Part shown: piece by piece, positions 7,215 through 15,871 of the stretch
Position numbering within the stretch: position 1 is the first letter of the stretch
Layout of the letters: each line of letters begins with the position of its first letter
Virus record (IMG/VR): IMGVR_UViG_3300030382_001896
Coordinates: 1-28,059 of that record
Strand: one strand, 5' to 3'
DNA: 28,059 nt
From: a virus
The notes under the pieces: generated by a model
What the model saw: only the letters and a program-made list of their open reading frames with translations
The model's database searches: none
Told to the model about the DNA's origin: nothing
Made by a program: the position numbers and the translations under genes

Positions 7215-9233
7215 GATTTTATTACGATCTAAACTTTGTGCTGTTGTTATGTCACCACTTACTACATAAGCTTGTGTCGGTTGCATTTGTAATTGTGCAA
7301 GTTGATTCATTCCACTATCACCGACCACATTAAAACTTGGCGCTGAAGTTGCACCACCACCACCACCATCACCACTTGGTGCATCTGCTAAGTCACTTGG
7401 TGCTTGTCCACTTTCAAATTTAGCACTTGCTATTTTTGCTATTTGAACGGCACTAAATGCACCAGCTATTCCAGCTTGTATTGCTTTTAATGCAAGACCA
7501 CCGGGTGCATTCGCAAACGTTGTTATAACTGCCTTGTAACCACTCATTGTAGCTTCGGCAATATCTGCTGCTTTCTTAATATTAAAAGCACGTTTTTGTT
7601 TTCGTTTATCGCCTTTAGCCATTAAGTCTGCTATGTCTGAAACTAATCTTAAACCATCAATAGCAATATTTGCCATTGCTTGTGCTGTTTCTTTTGCTTG
7701 TTCTTTACGTTTTGAATCTCTTGCTACAGCACGTAGATAAAATTGATGTTCAAGGTTATCTTTATGCTCTAATAATTCTTTTGTCATTGAAATTTCTGTG
7801 GCGTTTCTTGTTTCCATCTTTGTAAACTCAACTTCGCCACGCCTATCACCTAAAGCAATTAATTTTCCTTGTCTTATTTCCTCTTGTTCTACAAGTAAAT
7901 CTGTCTTTTGTTGTTCCGTTAATTTTACATTCGCTAAAGTATCTTCACGGATTCTTTTGTGCTGCGTATTTATTAAAATAACTTCTTTGTCGTATCCGTC
8001 TTTTAATTGTGCTATTTTTAAGTCTTCAAGTTCACGTTCAATTTGTAAATTAAATGCACGACGTTCTGCACGTTTTGCTCGTCTTGCTTCAGCTTCAGCT
8101 TCGTTTTTTTCTCGTTGGTCTTCTAGTTTTTGTTCTTCTTCAGCAAGTGCAATAATATCCATTCTTGCTAACTCTTGCTCTTTTCTAAATCTCTCACCTT
8201 CTAATGCAACTCTTTGTTGTGCAGTCATATATTTTTTTGCGCTGCCTTCTAATCTCATAAGATTAGATATCTCCATTTTTAAATTTTCTTTTCTTAGCTT
8301 GTTTATTTTTAGTTCATTGCCTATGCCTTCTGCTTGTAAATCTTTTATTTTTTCTTCATTTTTTATAATATTTTTTTTACGATTTATAACAGTTACGCTT
8401 TCGCTATCTAACTTCATAATATGTGCTAAATCTCTTTCATTTTGAGTATTTAGTTTTTCTTGTGCTTCTGCAGCGTCTTCTACTTCAGAAGTGTATTTAC
8501 TTACAAGCGCAGTTATTTCGTCCCAATATGCAGCTACTGCACCCAAAGCGATTAAAAGCACTCCTATTCCAGTTGCAGCAACACCAGTTTTAATTCCAGC
8601 TAAAGCTTTTTGTGCTGCCAAGCCCATAGTTTGAAAAGACTTTGCCCCTTCTCTTAGTCCTTGTATACCTTGACTAATTGCCATTGCAGCGTTTAACTTA
8701 ATAAGTGTTTCTTCTAGTTCTTCGCTTTCCGTTCCGAACAATGCCATCGTTCCTTGTGCTACGGCAAATCCACTTGCTGCACCTTGTATCGCACCACCTA
8801 ATTTTTGACTCATAGTTGTAGCAGCAGCATCCGTAACCATATCCGTGTCCATTTGGATTTTACGATACTTTCCTACTTCAGTTAATAAGTCGTGATATTC
8901 TTTCGTTGCCGTATCTCCAGCCAAACTCATTTGGTATAATCTGTCTTCCATCTCACCCATTTGTGCCGTCAATGGTTTTACTTCACCGTAAACATCTTCA
9001 AACGTAGCTCCTAAGTCCGTGCTGGATTTGTTTAAATCCTTATAACTTTGTTCTAATTGTTCAAGTTGTAATGCAGCATCTCTTGCTTCTCTTGTATTAG
9101 AAACATTTGCATCTTCAAACGCTTGTACTTCGTCTTTTGCACGTTTTATTTGTTCACGTAAACTATCGAACTTTTTTTGTGCGTCTTGTGCGTTAGTGTC
9201 TACTTCTAATTGGATTGTTTTTTTAGTTGCCAT
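7197..9233 (-). CDS. Tail tape measure protein
   Basis: A 678-aa protein, the second longest in the window. The N-terminus (residues 1-75) is coiled coil (DAQKKFDSLREQIKRAKDEVQAFED). Residues about 140-250 are Ala/Gly-rich with a likely membrane-inserting segment (GVAATGIGVLLIALGAVAAY). Residues about 340-470 are a long charged helix (EEQKLEDQREKNEAEAEARR). The C-terminal third has another hydrophobic part and a glycine run before the end. Long helix, hydrophobic segments and position in the tail cluster fit a tape measure, which sets tail length and is ejected with DNA. At this length the tail would be of the order of 100 nm (rule of thumb). Its ATG overlaps the previous stop (TAATG). Confidence 0.8.
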   Translation of the reverse strand: MATKKTIQLEVDTNAQDAQKKFDSLREQIKRAKDEVQAFEDANVSNTREARDAALQLEQLEQSYKDLNKSSTDLGATFEDVYGEVKPLTAQMGEMEDRLYQMSLAGDTATKEYHDLLTEVGKYRKIQMDTDMVTDAAATTMSQKLGGAIQGAASGFAVAQGTMALFGTESEELEETLIKLNAAMAISQGIQGLREGAKSFQTMGLAAQKALAGIKTGVAATGIGVLLIALGAVAAYWDEITALVSKYTSEVEDAAEAQEKLNTQNERDLAHIMKLDSESVTVINRKKNIIKNEEKIKDLQAEGIGNELKINKLRKENLKMEISNLMRLEGSAKKYMTAQQRVALEGERFRKEQELARMDIIALAEEEQKLEDQREKNEAEAEARRAKRAERRAFNLQIERELEDLKIAQLKDGYDKEVILINTQHKRIREDTLANVKLTEQQKTDLLVEQEEIRQGKLIALGDRRGEVEFTKMETRNATEISMTKELLEHKDNLEHQFYLRAVARDSKRKEQAKETAQAMANIAIDGLRLVSDIADLMAKGDKRKQKRAFNIKKAADIAEATMSGYKAVITTFANAPGGLALKAIQAGIAGAFSAVQIAKIASAKFESGQAPSDLADAPSGDGGGGGATSAPSFNVVGDSGMNQLAQLQMQPTQAYVVSGDITTAQSLDRNKIENATI

Positions 9234-9385
9234 TATTTCTTTTTAAAGTACAGTTTTCTTTTTTCGTGTTTATATATTTTTTTTATATTGCTTTCTAACT
9301 TGTACTTTCCTTTTGCTATTTCTATGTTTTCACTTATTCCGAAGTGATCATCTAGTTTTAACATTTCTATTATGTTCTTTATCAT
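9233..9385 (-). CDS. Small basic protein between tail genes
   Basis: A 50-aa Lys/Ile-rich protein (MIKNIIEMLKLDDHFGISEN..., ending YFKKK). Both ends are coupled: its ATG overlaps the upstream stop and its own stop overlaps the tape-measure ATG, each as TAATG. Double coupling supports a real gene. Its pI should be high. An AAACACGAA motif lies inside, read as Lys-His-Glu. Function is unknown; in this slot it may help tape-measure or tail assembly. Confidence 0.6.
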   Translation of the reverse strand: MIKNIIEMLKLDDHFGISENIEIAKGKYKLESNIKKIYKHEKRKLYFKKK

Positions 9386-11805
9386 TACGGTTGTTGTATT
9401 AAAACACTTGTATCGTTTACACTTCCATTTGCGTATGTGTGTGTTATGGTTAATAATATGTCTTGTGTTTGACTGTCTTCAGTTACTATTTGATTGTAGT
9501 CTTCCGTGTTTATGTTAGCTGTCGCAGCTTCGTTAATTATGTAAGTTGTTGGATTCGGATTTACTGGAACACATACAACTATTACTTGACTACTAGTTAT
9601 TGTACTTGGTGTGATAGTAACACCAGCAGTTGTTGTTGTTATCGTTGCACTTACAACACCATTTAATAAGTTTATTGGAACGTCTACACAATTAGCACCA
9701 GCATTTGTGTTTACTGCTATTGACGGTCTTACTGGTCTGAAGTCTAAAAGTAAAGTAAAGTTTACTTCGCCAGTTGTTAAGTTCGACTTCATTTCGTTAA
9801 TAATATATCGCTTGTCTGAAATTACTAAACGGTCATTTAATTGTAATTCTGTAAGAACGGAAATAGGAAGCTGCGTTTTTACTTTTACAAGTCTATTTTG
9901 TAGTCTATATAAGTTAGCTAAATAATTAAAATAATAAGTTGCAAACAAACTATTGTTAATAGGATATAAAAGAAACGTTGATATGTCAGCATTGAAATTT
10001 AAACTATAATCTTCAACACCATTTATTTGTACGTCTTGACCAAATGGTAAATAATTTGTTATCGTTTGCTCAGAACTACCATCGTAAAATTTAACGCTTG
10101 TAGTTTGGTTATCATACATATAAAACAAACAAGGCTTTGGAATATAAGGTGCAAGATTTTCGTCTAACGCATAAGCTACTTGTAAATCTGTTCCAGTAAA
10201 TTTTTCACCCATTAAATTTTCGAAAGGCAACTCAACAGTAAATTCGCCACCGTCATAGTCGTATTCTTCCGTAGCATCACCGTATTGTTTTAAGTAAAGC
10301 TTATCAAATTGTTTGTTTAATATACTTTGTCCTTCTTGATATTTAAAAGCTATTTTTTTATATAATGGTACACGGTCAACGTCAATGCTTGTTATGTCCG
10401 TGTAAGTTGTTATGTCGTAAACATCGCCAGTATTATAAAACGTTTCTAATGTTTCAATTTGATATATGTCTACTTCCGTTCCAAATAAAGTAAGATTAAA
10501 CATTTTTAATATTCCACTAAAGAAGTCTGCTACTTTCATTTCAGGTACTAACGCTGCAAGATTTGTTATTCCAGTTAAACTTTGTGTTGCTCCTAATCCT
10601 ACTACTTGAAAAGAATCTGTTCCGATTTGTGGTGTTGCTGTTGAATCTGTCCACCAAAAACCTTGTGTATAAGAAATGTCGGCTTTAAAAGTTATAGCTT
10701 CGGTTGCCCTAACATTGAAATAAAATTCGTGTGGTAAATTATCATTGTAAGCTGTGTACATATTAAATGTTTGGTTCGTGTTTCCACTACCTGAAGCCGT
10801 ATTATATAGCACCCCATTTTCATATGCATCAATATAATAAGTTACCGTTGCACTACTAATTGCACTCATTGTAACCTTAATAATATTGTTTTTTAAAGTT
10901 AAGCTTCTATTTGGATATGTAGTATTGTAATTCGGATTCATCATTTCCGAAATATTGGAATAATCAAAATTCAATGTTCCAGCACTTAGATCAAAAGGAC
11001 TAACCGTAGCCCCAAAATTATAACTTACAGAAGTAGTGTTAACTTTTAATGGTTGCGTGATAAATGTATTTGCTTTCGATTTCTTGCCCCATAAGAATAG
11101 TTTTTTAAAAACATCTAAACCAAAAAAAGTGCTATTAAAAGTAACACCGTATTTAGCTTCTATTGCATCAAAAAGTTTAGTTGCTTTGATAGCTGGAAAT
11201 AATTCCGTGTATACTATCCTTCCGTTTGTGTGCGTTATGTCATCCGAACCACTTCCACTATTAGTCCAATTTCGTTCACTACTTATTAAAGGATAACGAA
11301 TATCGTAGTCGGTTGAATGATCCGTGATTCTATTGTAAACTTCCGTTCCAGTATATGAATGATTTAAAGAATCTAAATCTAAGTCGCTTAACATATCTTC
11401 GCCAAACTTATCTTTTAAACTTGTTAATTCACCGTAGAAAGTTAAAGTGTAGCTTTCAGGTTTTCCGTTTTTTAGATTCGCTTTTTCTAGTTGTATTTTT
11501 CCAGTTCGAAAAGGTGTTAAGTTAATTTCAATACTTGCACTTTTTCTTACGTTTACATTAAATGTAAATGAAGTTGAAGCACTTGGTGTTACGTCATTAG
11601 GATTATATTCAAAGACTTCCGAATTATAAAAGTGTTGAAATATTTTATTATTGTTTACGGTTGCTGGAACGGTAAAGCTTTGACTGAAGTCCGTATAAAC
11701 TTTTGAGATGTCAGCAATATTTTGAATCGTAGAACTAACGTTAATTTGTTCATCATTAAACAAGTCAAGTTGAACACCTTCAATATATATTTGAACCTTT
11801 CTCAT
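9385..11805 (-). CDS. Large tail / baseplate-associated structural protein
   Basis: An 806-aa protein, the largest here. The N-terminus (MRKVQIYIEGVQLDLFNDEQ) and the region with SKVYTDFSQSFTVPATVNN are patterns I associate with a large tail protein of Bacteroidota phages and prophages. The rest is Asn/Thr/Tyr-rich and predicted beta, with no Walker, lytic or protease motif. The last 100 residues (ATITTTTAGVTITPSTITSS) look like a beta-sandwich module. It lies between another tail gene and the tape measure, consistent with a tail-tip or baseplate component. It overlaps the upstream gene by ATGA. Confidence 0.6.
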   Translation of the reverse strand: MRKVQIYIEGVQLDLFNDEQINVSSTIQNIADISKVYTDFSQSFTVPATVNNNKIFQHFYNSEVFEYNPNDVTPSASTSFTFNVNVRKSASIEINLTPFRTGKIQLEKANLKNGKPESYTLTFYGELTSLKDKFGEDMLSDLDLDSLNHSYTGTEVYNRITDHSTDYDIRYPLISSERNWTNSGSGSDDITHTNGRIVYTELFPAIKATKLFDAIEAKYGVTFNSTFFGLDVFKKLFLWGKKSKANTFITQPLKVNTTSVSYNFGATVSPFDLSAGTLNFDYSNISEMMNPNYNTTYPNRSLTLKNNIIKVTMSAISSATVTYYIDAYENGVLYNTASGSGNTNQTFNMYTAYNDNLPHEFYFNVRATEAITFKADISYTQGFWWTDSTATPQIGTDSFQVVGLGATQSLTGITNLAALVPEMKVADFFSGILKMFNLTLFGTEVDIYQIETLETFYNTGDVYDITTYTDITSIDVDRVPLYKKIAFKYQEGQSILNKQFDKLYLKQYGDATEEYDYDGGEFTVELPFENLMGEKFTGTDLQVAYALDENLAPYIPKPCLFYMYDNQTTSVKFYDGSSEQTITNYLPFGQDVQINGVEDYSLNFNADISTFLLYPINNSLFATYYFNYLANLYRLQNRLVKVKTQLPISVLTELQLNDRLVISDKRYIINEMKSNLTTGEVNFTLLLDFRPVRPSIAVNTNAGANCVDVPINLLNGVVSATITTTTAGVTITPSTITSSQVIVVCVPVNPNPTTYIINEAATANINTEDYNQIVTEDSQTQDILLTITHTYANGSVNDTSVLIQQP

Positions 11806-12914
11806 ATAACAGAATTAATAGCATCAAATGCATATTTAAAAGTTAATGTATAATTCATAGGTTTGTCAGCATTTACGCCTTTAATCTTTTCAACGCTTTT
11901 AGTGTTTACTATTACTGGCAAACTATCGACTAGGATTCTTTCGCTAAGTAAAATTTGTTGTATAGTTTCAGAATATCCTTCAGCTACATTTCCAGTATTA
12001 CAAGTTATTGTTTCTTCGCCATTATTATTAAAAGCTTTTCTTTGTCCTTCTAAAGTGCTATATGCATTGCTACTTGTTTGCATTAAATTATAAACACTTT
12101 CTTTCGTGTTTATGTTGTTTTTTGAAGCTTTGTAAAACCATTCACGCTGCCAACATCCATACTTATTTACGAAGTCAATCATTATAGGTGTGTACTTAGG
12201 TTCGCACTTAGGCTTAAAAGTCCACGTTCCTAAAAGTGTAGGTGAACCACCACCAAGGTTGTCCCAAATTTCCATTGTATTTCCGTCAGCATAGTAGTCG
12301 TACCATACAGTAGGAACATCATATAAATCGTTAGTTGCAAATGGATTGCTAACTATATTTGTTGCCCCACTAACTAAATTAGTATATTTAATGTCTGCTA
12401 CTGCACCTTCTAGTAATACACCCATAAGTCCAGCACGGTCAGCTTCTAAACTTGTTGGATTACTCGCAGCCGAATACTTATAATAATAAGTGCTTTGTGG
12501 CAATGACCATTTTCCTAAATCTATATTTGCCCCTTCAGAATAGTAACCGTATCCATCCATACAATAATATGTAGTCGTGTCTAATAAAGTAAAATTTCCA
12601 GCCGTTGTTTCTTTGTATCTTTTAACTTGTAAAAGCACCATTTGGTTGTTGTTGTTAGCAGCAACACCAGTCGAAATTGCTGAACCAATAACGGTTTGTC
12701 TTGTAGTGAACTTTAAATATTCCCTTGTGTACGGACTTACATCGTAATACATCTTCAAGTTAGAAGAATTAGGAACTGGTTTTTTTAGTGTGTATTGTGG
12801 ATTCGTAGGAACAGAAGTACCACTATAATAATATCTTAATTCAAGCTTTGAACCCACTACGCTGGATTCGTCTACTTCTATAATGTAAGGTGAACGTGCA
12901 AATAGTTTAGCCAT
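11802..12914 (-). CDS. Tail structural protein of unknown role
   Basis: A 370-aa protein rich in Tyr, Asn and Thr with predicted beta structure. It begins MAKLFARSPYIIEV; near residue 250 it carries FVNKYGCWQREWFYKASK, followed by a helical QGRKAF-like part, and ends MNYTLTFKYAFDAINSVI. I recall proteins with the GCWQREWFYKASK pattern beside the 800-aa tail protein in flavobacterial phages. No enzymatic motif is seen. It directly follows the HK97-gp10-like gene (1-nt overlap) and probably belongs to the tail tip. Confidence 0.55.
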   Translation of the reverse strand: MAKLFARSPYIIEVDESSVVGSKLELRYYYSGTSVPTNPQYTLKKPVPNSSNLKMYYDVSPYTREYLKFTTRQTVIGSAISTGVAANNNNQMVLLQVKRYKETTAGNFTLLDTTTYYCMDGYGYYSEGANIDLGKWSLPQSTYYYKYSAASNPTSLEADRAGLMGVLLEGAVADIKYTNLVSGATNIVSNPFATNDLYDVPTVWYDYYADGNTMEIWDNLGGGSPTLLGTWTFKPKCEPKYTPIMIDFVNKYGCWQREWFYKASKNNINTKESVYNLMQTSSNAYSTLEGQRKAFNNNGEETITCNTGNVAEGYSETIQQILLSERILVDSLPVIVNTKSVEKIKGVNADKPMNYTLTFKYAFDAINSVI

Positions 12915-13468
12915 TATTTATTTTTTAATGATTCGTCAATAATTGATACTAATAAATTTTCCATATCTAATCCGTATTTTTCTATAAGTTCTTCAGGAAG
13001 TTGTTTAAATTGTTTTTCAAATGGTTTAGTGAAAAACATACTTGCTTTTATTCCGTGATGAAATACACTTCTCGCAATTAAAAAGTTAATTGATTTTCTT
13101 TTTAAGAACTTACCAGTTTTTTTATCTCTTATTCCTTTAATCGGTTTTCTTATACCCCACTTATCAAATGCACTTGGTGGTGGCATACCTTTTAAACCAC
13201 GTTTACCACCTTTACTTTTATAACTAAAGTTTGAAAGTGAAGAACCACTTTTAACCCCTTTCACTCCTTGGTCTTGAAACCATCCGTAATTGTCCATCTC
13301 AAAGAATACACGAATAGAATTGGGCATTACTTTAACTTCTCCTTTTATGGAATCTTTTAGTTTACCACTTACATTTTTATTCTTTTTTTGCAAATTAGAC
13401 TTTGCAGCTTCAACAACTTTGCGTTCGAATTCTTGTAGTGCTTCCAGTAAAAAGTTAGAATCAGACAT
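12914..13468 (-). CDS. Tail-completion / neck protein (HK97 gp10-like)
   Basis: A 184-aa basic protein. It has an N-terminal helix with FERKVVEAAKSNLQKKNKNVSGKLKDSI (residues 14-41), then a YGWFQDQGVKG motif (about 61-71), a Gly/Lys/Ser-rich loop, and FDKWGIRKPIKGIRDKKTGKF. The early 'S-G-x-L-x-x-S-I' and the 'Y...QD-x-G' motif match gp10-like neck and tail-completion proteins. It overlaps the previous gene by 8 nt. Its place after a tail-terminator-like gene supports this. Confidence 0.55.
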   Translation of the reverse strand: MSDSNFLLEALQEFERKVVEAAKSNLQKKNKNVSGKLKDSIKGEVKVMPNSIRVFFEMDNYGWFQDQGVKGVKSGSSLSNFSYKSKGGKRGLKGMPPPSAFDKWGIRKPIKGIRDKKTGKFLKRKSINFLIARSVFHHGIKASMFFTKPFEKQFKQLPEELIEKYGLDMENLLVSIIDESLKNK

Positions 13469-13916
13469 CGCAAACGGACATTGTGTTGGGTGTGTTAATA
13501 TTTATCGTCATTGTCCATCCAGCTAATTTGTTTTCAAACCTATCTACAAAGATTTCTAAATTAGGTGTTCCGTCAACTTGGAAATTGTCATCGTATAAGT
13601 TACCACGTCTTAGCTTTTCGTATAGTCTATTAAGAACGCTTATTTGTGTGTTTAGTACATCTTGTTCGTTGTTGTTTCCTCTGAACTTGTTAGTAGTTTC
13701 GTCTTTTGATATGTCGACAATGTCCATACTTAAAATACTAATATTGTATTGGATAACATTATCTACAAACGTTGCGCTATTAACTATTATATGACATAGT
13801 GGAAATATAGTTTGTTTCGATAAATCCACGTCAAAGATGTCCCCACTTCCGACGGTTGAAACTAAAGGGTCGTTGTTTAGTTCGGTTTGTAGCTTGGTTA
13901 GAATTTCGTAATACAT
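13461..13916 (-). CDS. Tail terminator-like protein
   Basis: A 151-aa protein starting MYYEILTKLQTELNNDPLVSTVGSGDIFDVDLSKQTIFPLCHI. The pattern (an N-terminal helix, a strand with a D-x-x-K-x-x-x-P-L motif, then FVDNVIQYNISILSMDIVD and a C-terminal beta strand LAGWTMTININTP) resembles small tail terminator or minor tail proteins that cap the tube. The ATG directly abuts the stop of the -1-frame tail-chaperone extension (TAAATG), which supports that frame as the real upstream gene end. Confidence 0.5.
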   Translation of the reverse strand: MYYEILTKLQTELNNDPLVSTVGSGDIFDVDLSKQTIFPLCHIIVNSATFVDNVIQYNISILSMDIVDISKDETTNKFRGNNNEQDVLNTQISVLNRLYEKLRRGNLYDDNFQVDGTPNLEIFVDRFENKLAGWTMTININTPNTMSVCDV

Positions 13917-14195
13917 TTATTTAATTTTATTTAATTGTCGCTGCATCTCACTATCTTCAATATCTCGCTTTTGCTTTTCAAAAGTAAGCCAGGTAAGGCA
14001 GTCGTGTAATGGTAGCTTTGTGACATTCCTAAATCTTTCAAGCTGTCCTTCAGCGATTGCATATAAACTTTGATACCATCCCCATTGCTTGGCAAATTGA
14101 GTTCTTTGAGAAAAGTCGCTTTCATTTCCTTCGTCGTCATCTGTGCTTCTAAATATTGAAGTGTAGCTTTTAACAAGTCGTTTGTTAAATTCCAA
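13917..14195 (-). CDS. -1-frame extension of the tail-assembly chaperone (T-like)
   Basis: A 92-codon open frame that begins exactly at the slippery site and has no ATG there (first codon TTG). Read after a -1 shift it continues the upstream protein from residue 163 as LEFNKRLVKSYTSIF, giving a 255-aa fusion. The sequence is convincingly protein-like (DFSQRTQFAKQWGWYQSLYA, LPLHDCLTWLTFEKQKRDIED), and the next gene's ATG abuts its stop. It is therefore probably not a separate gene but the C-terminal half of the frameshift product. A one-base homopolymer sequencing error would give the same picture. Confidence 0.65.
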   Translation of the reverse strand: MEFNKRLVKSYTSIFRSTDDDEGNESDFSQRTQFAKQWGWYQSLYAIAEGQLERFRNVTKLPLHDCLTWLTFEKQKRDIEDSEMQRQLNKIK

Positions 14196-14683
14196 AAAAA
14201 AACCTTCGCTGCTAGTGATATTCCTAAAGGTGCGTACTTCATTACCTCAGCATAGTTAGCCGTTCCGTTGTATTCTTGTATAGTATATTTGTCACCTTTC
14301 TTTTCAGTTATTGGTCTATACATTACAGCCATTGCTTTGTGTAGTTGGTCAATGCTTTTTAAGTTAGTGTCTAAGTCTATGTATTCGCCAAAGCTTATTT
14401 CTTCTAAGTTAGGAACGAAACCAAATTCAACTTTGTTTAGTGTAAACGTTCTTTGAAATTTAGGTTGTTCTTTAAAGATGTTAGAAAGATGTATTGTTAT
14501 ATCTTGTACGTCAGTCCACTTAACTTTTAATACTTCACGAAGTCTTAGACCACAAAATATTTCAGTCATCTTTTGGCATAGAAATTCTTCGTCGTTCGTG
14601 TTTTCGTAGGTATGCATAAACTTTTGGTAGCTTCCTAATGGTATTTCGTTAATGTCCGTTGGTAGTAAAATTTCTGCTTCCAT
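13931..14683 (-). CDS. Tail-assembly-chaperone-like protein, zero frame (G-like)
   Basis: A 250-aa product of the zero frame. Residues 1-163 look natural (ILLPTDINEIPLGSYQKFMHTYEN; a long alpha/beta middle; APLGISLAAKVFF). The last 87 residues share DNA with a second open frame. A slippery U UUU UUU at codons 162-163 would shift some ribosomes to the -1 frame (next entry). This copies the lambda G/GT arrangement, where short and frameshifted forms guide tail-tube assembly around the tape measure. Unlike lambda, the zero frame stays open for a long way here; its last 30 residues (QSYHYTTALPGLLLKSKSEI) look less natural and may be a by-product. The ATG is 3 nt after a TAGTTATATA element. Confidence 0.65.
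   Translation of the reverse strand: MEAEILLPTDINEIPLGSYQKFMHTYENTNDEEFLCQKMTEIFCGLRLREVLKVKWTDVQDITIHLSNIFKEQPKFQRTFTLNKVEFGFVPNLEEISFGEYIDLDTNLKSIDQLHKAMAVMYRPITEKKGDKYTIQEYNGTANYAEVMKYAPLGISLAAKVFFWNLTNDLLKATLQYLEAQMTTKEMKATFLKELNLPSNGDGIKVYMQSLKDSLKDLGMSQSYHYTTALPGLLLKSKSEILKIVRCSDN
14169..14203 (-). promoter_or_regulatory. Programmed -1 ribosomal frameshift signal
   Basis: Zero-frame codons GTT TTT TTT TGG contain the heptamer T TTT TTT (14201-14195). After a 5-nt spacer (14194-14190) comes a perfect 8-bp stem-loop, TTTAACAA and TTGTTAAA (arms 14189-14182 and 14176-14169) with a 5-nt loop. Heptamer, spacer and stem-loop have the layout known to drive -1 frameshifting in bacterial and phage mRNAs. 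The stem is AU-rich and so fairly weak. Confidence 0.65.
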
Positions 14684-14686
14684 ATC

Positions 14687-14714
14687 TATATAACTAATTT
14701 TTTTGTTTTTGTAT
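14687..14714 (-). promoter_or_regulatory. Late-promoter-like element (ACAA-N12-TAGTTATATA)
   Basis: ATACAA (14714-14709), a 12-nt spacer, TAGTTATATA (14696-14687), then GAT and the ATG at 14683. The upstream box keeps only the ACAA core of the 13-base box seen at 6100 and 7214. It lies just downstream of the large-terminase stop, where a tail-gene transcript could start. Confidence 0.5.
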
Positions 14715-15871
14715 TACCTAATGTGATAAGTTCCATAATTCTTGTTGCTTAAATTTTCCATTTCGTGATAACGTAGTGCATCTATTAAATGATCATTCCC
14801 ATTACTTCTTGGCTTGTTTAGTTGTTTGCCAGTCTTGTCACTATCCCAAACATAACCACGTAGTTCTTTTATTAAATTAAGACTTGAAGAAGTAATTAAG
14901 TATTCTTGGTTTTGCATAAGCTGGATTCCAAATAGTATGCTATCTTTTCCTTTAGTACAACCTTTAATCATATATCCTAACCTTCTTATTTCTTCTATAC
15001 TTTTAGGTTCTGCGCTGTCGGCTATAACTAGTTCGTGTTTTGGTAGCTTCTTCGCTATTTCTTCATTGACTAATTTCGTTTGATAACATACTTCGTTAAC
15101 TATTCTTTTGCCGTTCCATAAGTGAATAGAACAAATTGCTGTGGGGTCTGCTGAGTACCCAAAGTCAAGCCCATATCCAATTAGCTTTGCATCTTCAGGA
15201 ACTTCGTCTATTTGTGTCCAGTTTTCTAATACTACACCTTGTAAGTTTCCTATTTCACCAAGACCGTAAACCATCCACCAGTTCTTCCAGTAAGCTGAAG
15301 TCTTTGCTTTTTCCTTTGCCTTTTCTATTTCAAATATTATGTTTTTATCTAGTGCTTCGTTGTCTAAATAATTAAGCTTTAAAAATTGTGCGTTACTATC
15401 TTGCTTTAGTTCGTGTGCCCAAAATTCGTTAGATGGATTGAAGTCTAAATAAACTTCGTCTTTTGTTCGTATAGCTAATTCGTTATACATTTCAAAAGTT
15501 ATGTTGTTACATTCGTTAATATATAATATATCACGTCTTGCCCCACGAAGTCTTGAACTATCGTCAGCACTAAAAAATTCTATAAAACTTCCATTTGTAA
15601 ATTGATACTTTAACAAGCTACGGTTAAAAAGTTGTTCACGGTATCGGTTTAAACCTTTAAGTAACTTTATGCAGTCACGTATGCAACCACGTCTTAAATG
15701 TGGAATAGATTCACTTACTACGCTTATTTCTAAGTTAGGTATTTTAATAGCTTTGTCAATTAACAATATTAAAATAGAAATAGTCTTACCAGCAGAAGTT
15801 CCGCCTTGAATAATTTTTATTCGTTTTTCTAACCTACTTATCTTGTTGACTGCTGTCGTTCTTCGAAACAT
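14714..15871 (-). CDS. terL: Terminase large subunit
   Basis: A 385-aa DNA-packaging motor. The ATPase half shows Walker A GGTSAGKT (residues 23-30), a hydrophobic strand before the acidic pair ILYINE (115-120, Walker B with catalytic Glu120) and a probable coupling motif DFNPSN (143-148). The nuclease half shows Asp236 in GYGLDFGYSADPTA, Asp285 in VIADSAEP and a third acidic cluster NDHLIDALRY (359-368), giving the RNase-H-like metal site. Length and motif order fit the Terminase_3 type. It overlaps the small-subunit gene by 38 nt. Packaging mode cannot be told from the sequence alone. Confidence 0.9.
   Translation of the reverse strand: MFRRTTAVNKISRLEKRIKIIQGGTSAGKTISILILLIDKAIKIPNLEISVVSESIPHLRRGCIRDCIKLLKGLNRYREQLFNRSLLKYQFTNGSFIEFFSADDSSRLRGARRDILYINECNNITFEMYNELAIRTKDEVYLDFNPSNEFWAHELKQDSNAQFLKLNYLDNEALDKNIIFEIEKAKEKAKTSAYWKNWWMVYGLGEIGNLQGVVLENWTQIDEVPEDAKLIGYGLDFGYSADPTAICSIHLWNGKRIVNEVCYQTKLVNEEIAKKLPKHELVIADSAEPKSIEEIRRLGYMIKGCTKGKDSILFGIQLMQNQEYLITSSSLNLIKELRGYVWDSDKTGKQLNKPRSNGNDHLIDALRYHEMENLSNKNYGTYHIR

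Noticed and set aside
7798-8445. A long plus-strand open frame (215 codons) opposite the tape-measure gene.
   Set aside because: It is the mirror of a Glu/Lys/Ala-rich coiled-coil coding region, giving a Ser/Phe/Cys-rich product typical of antisense shadows. Other plus-strand frames are rejected for the same reason.
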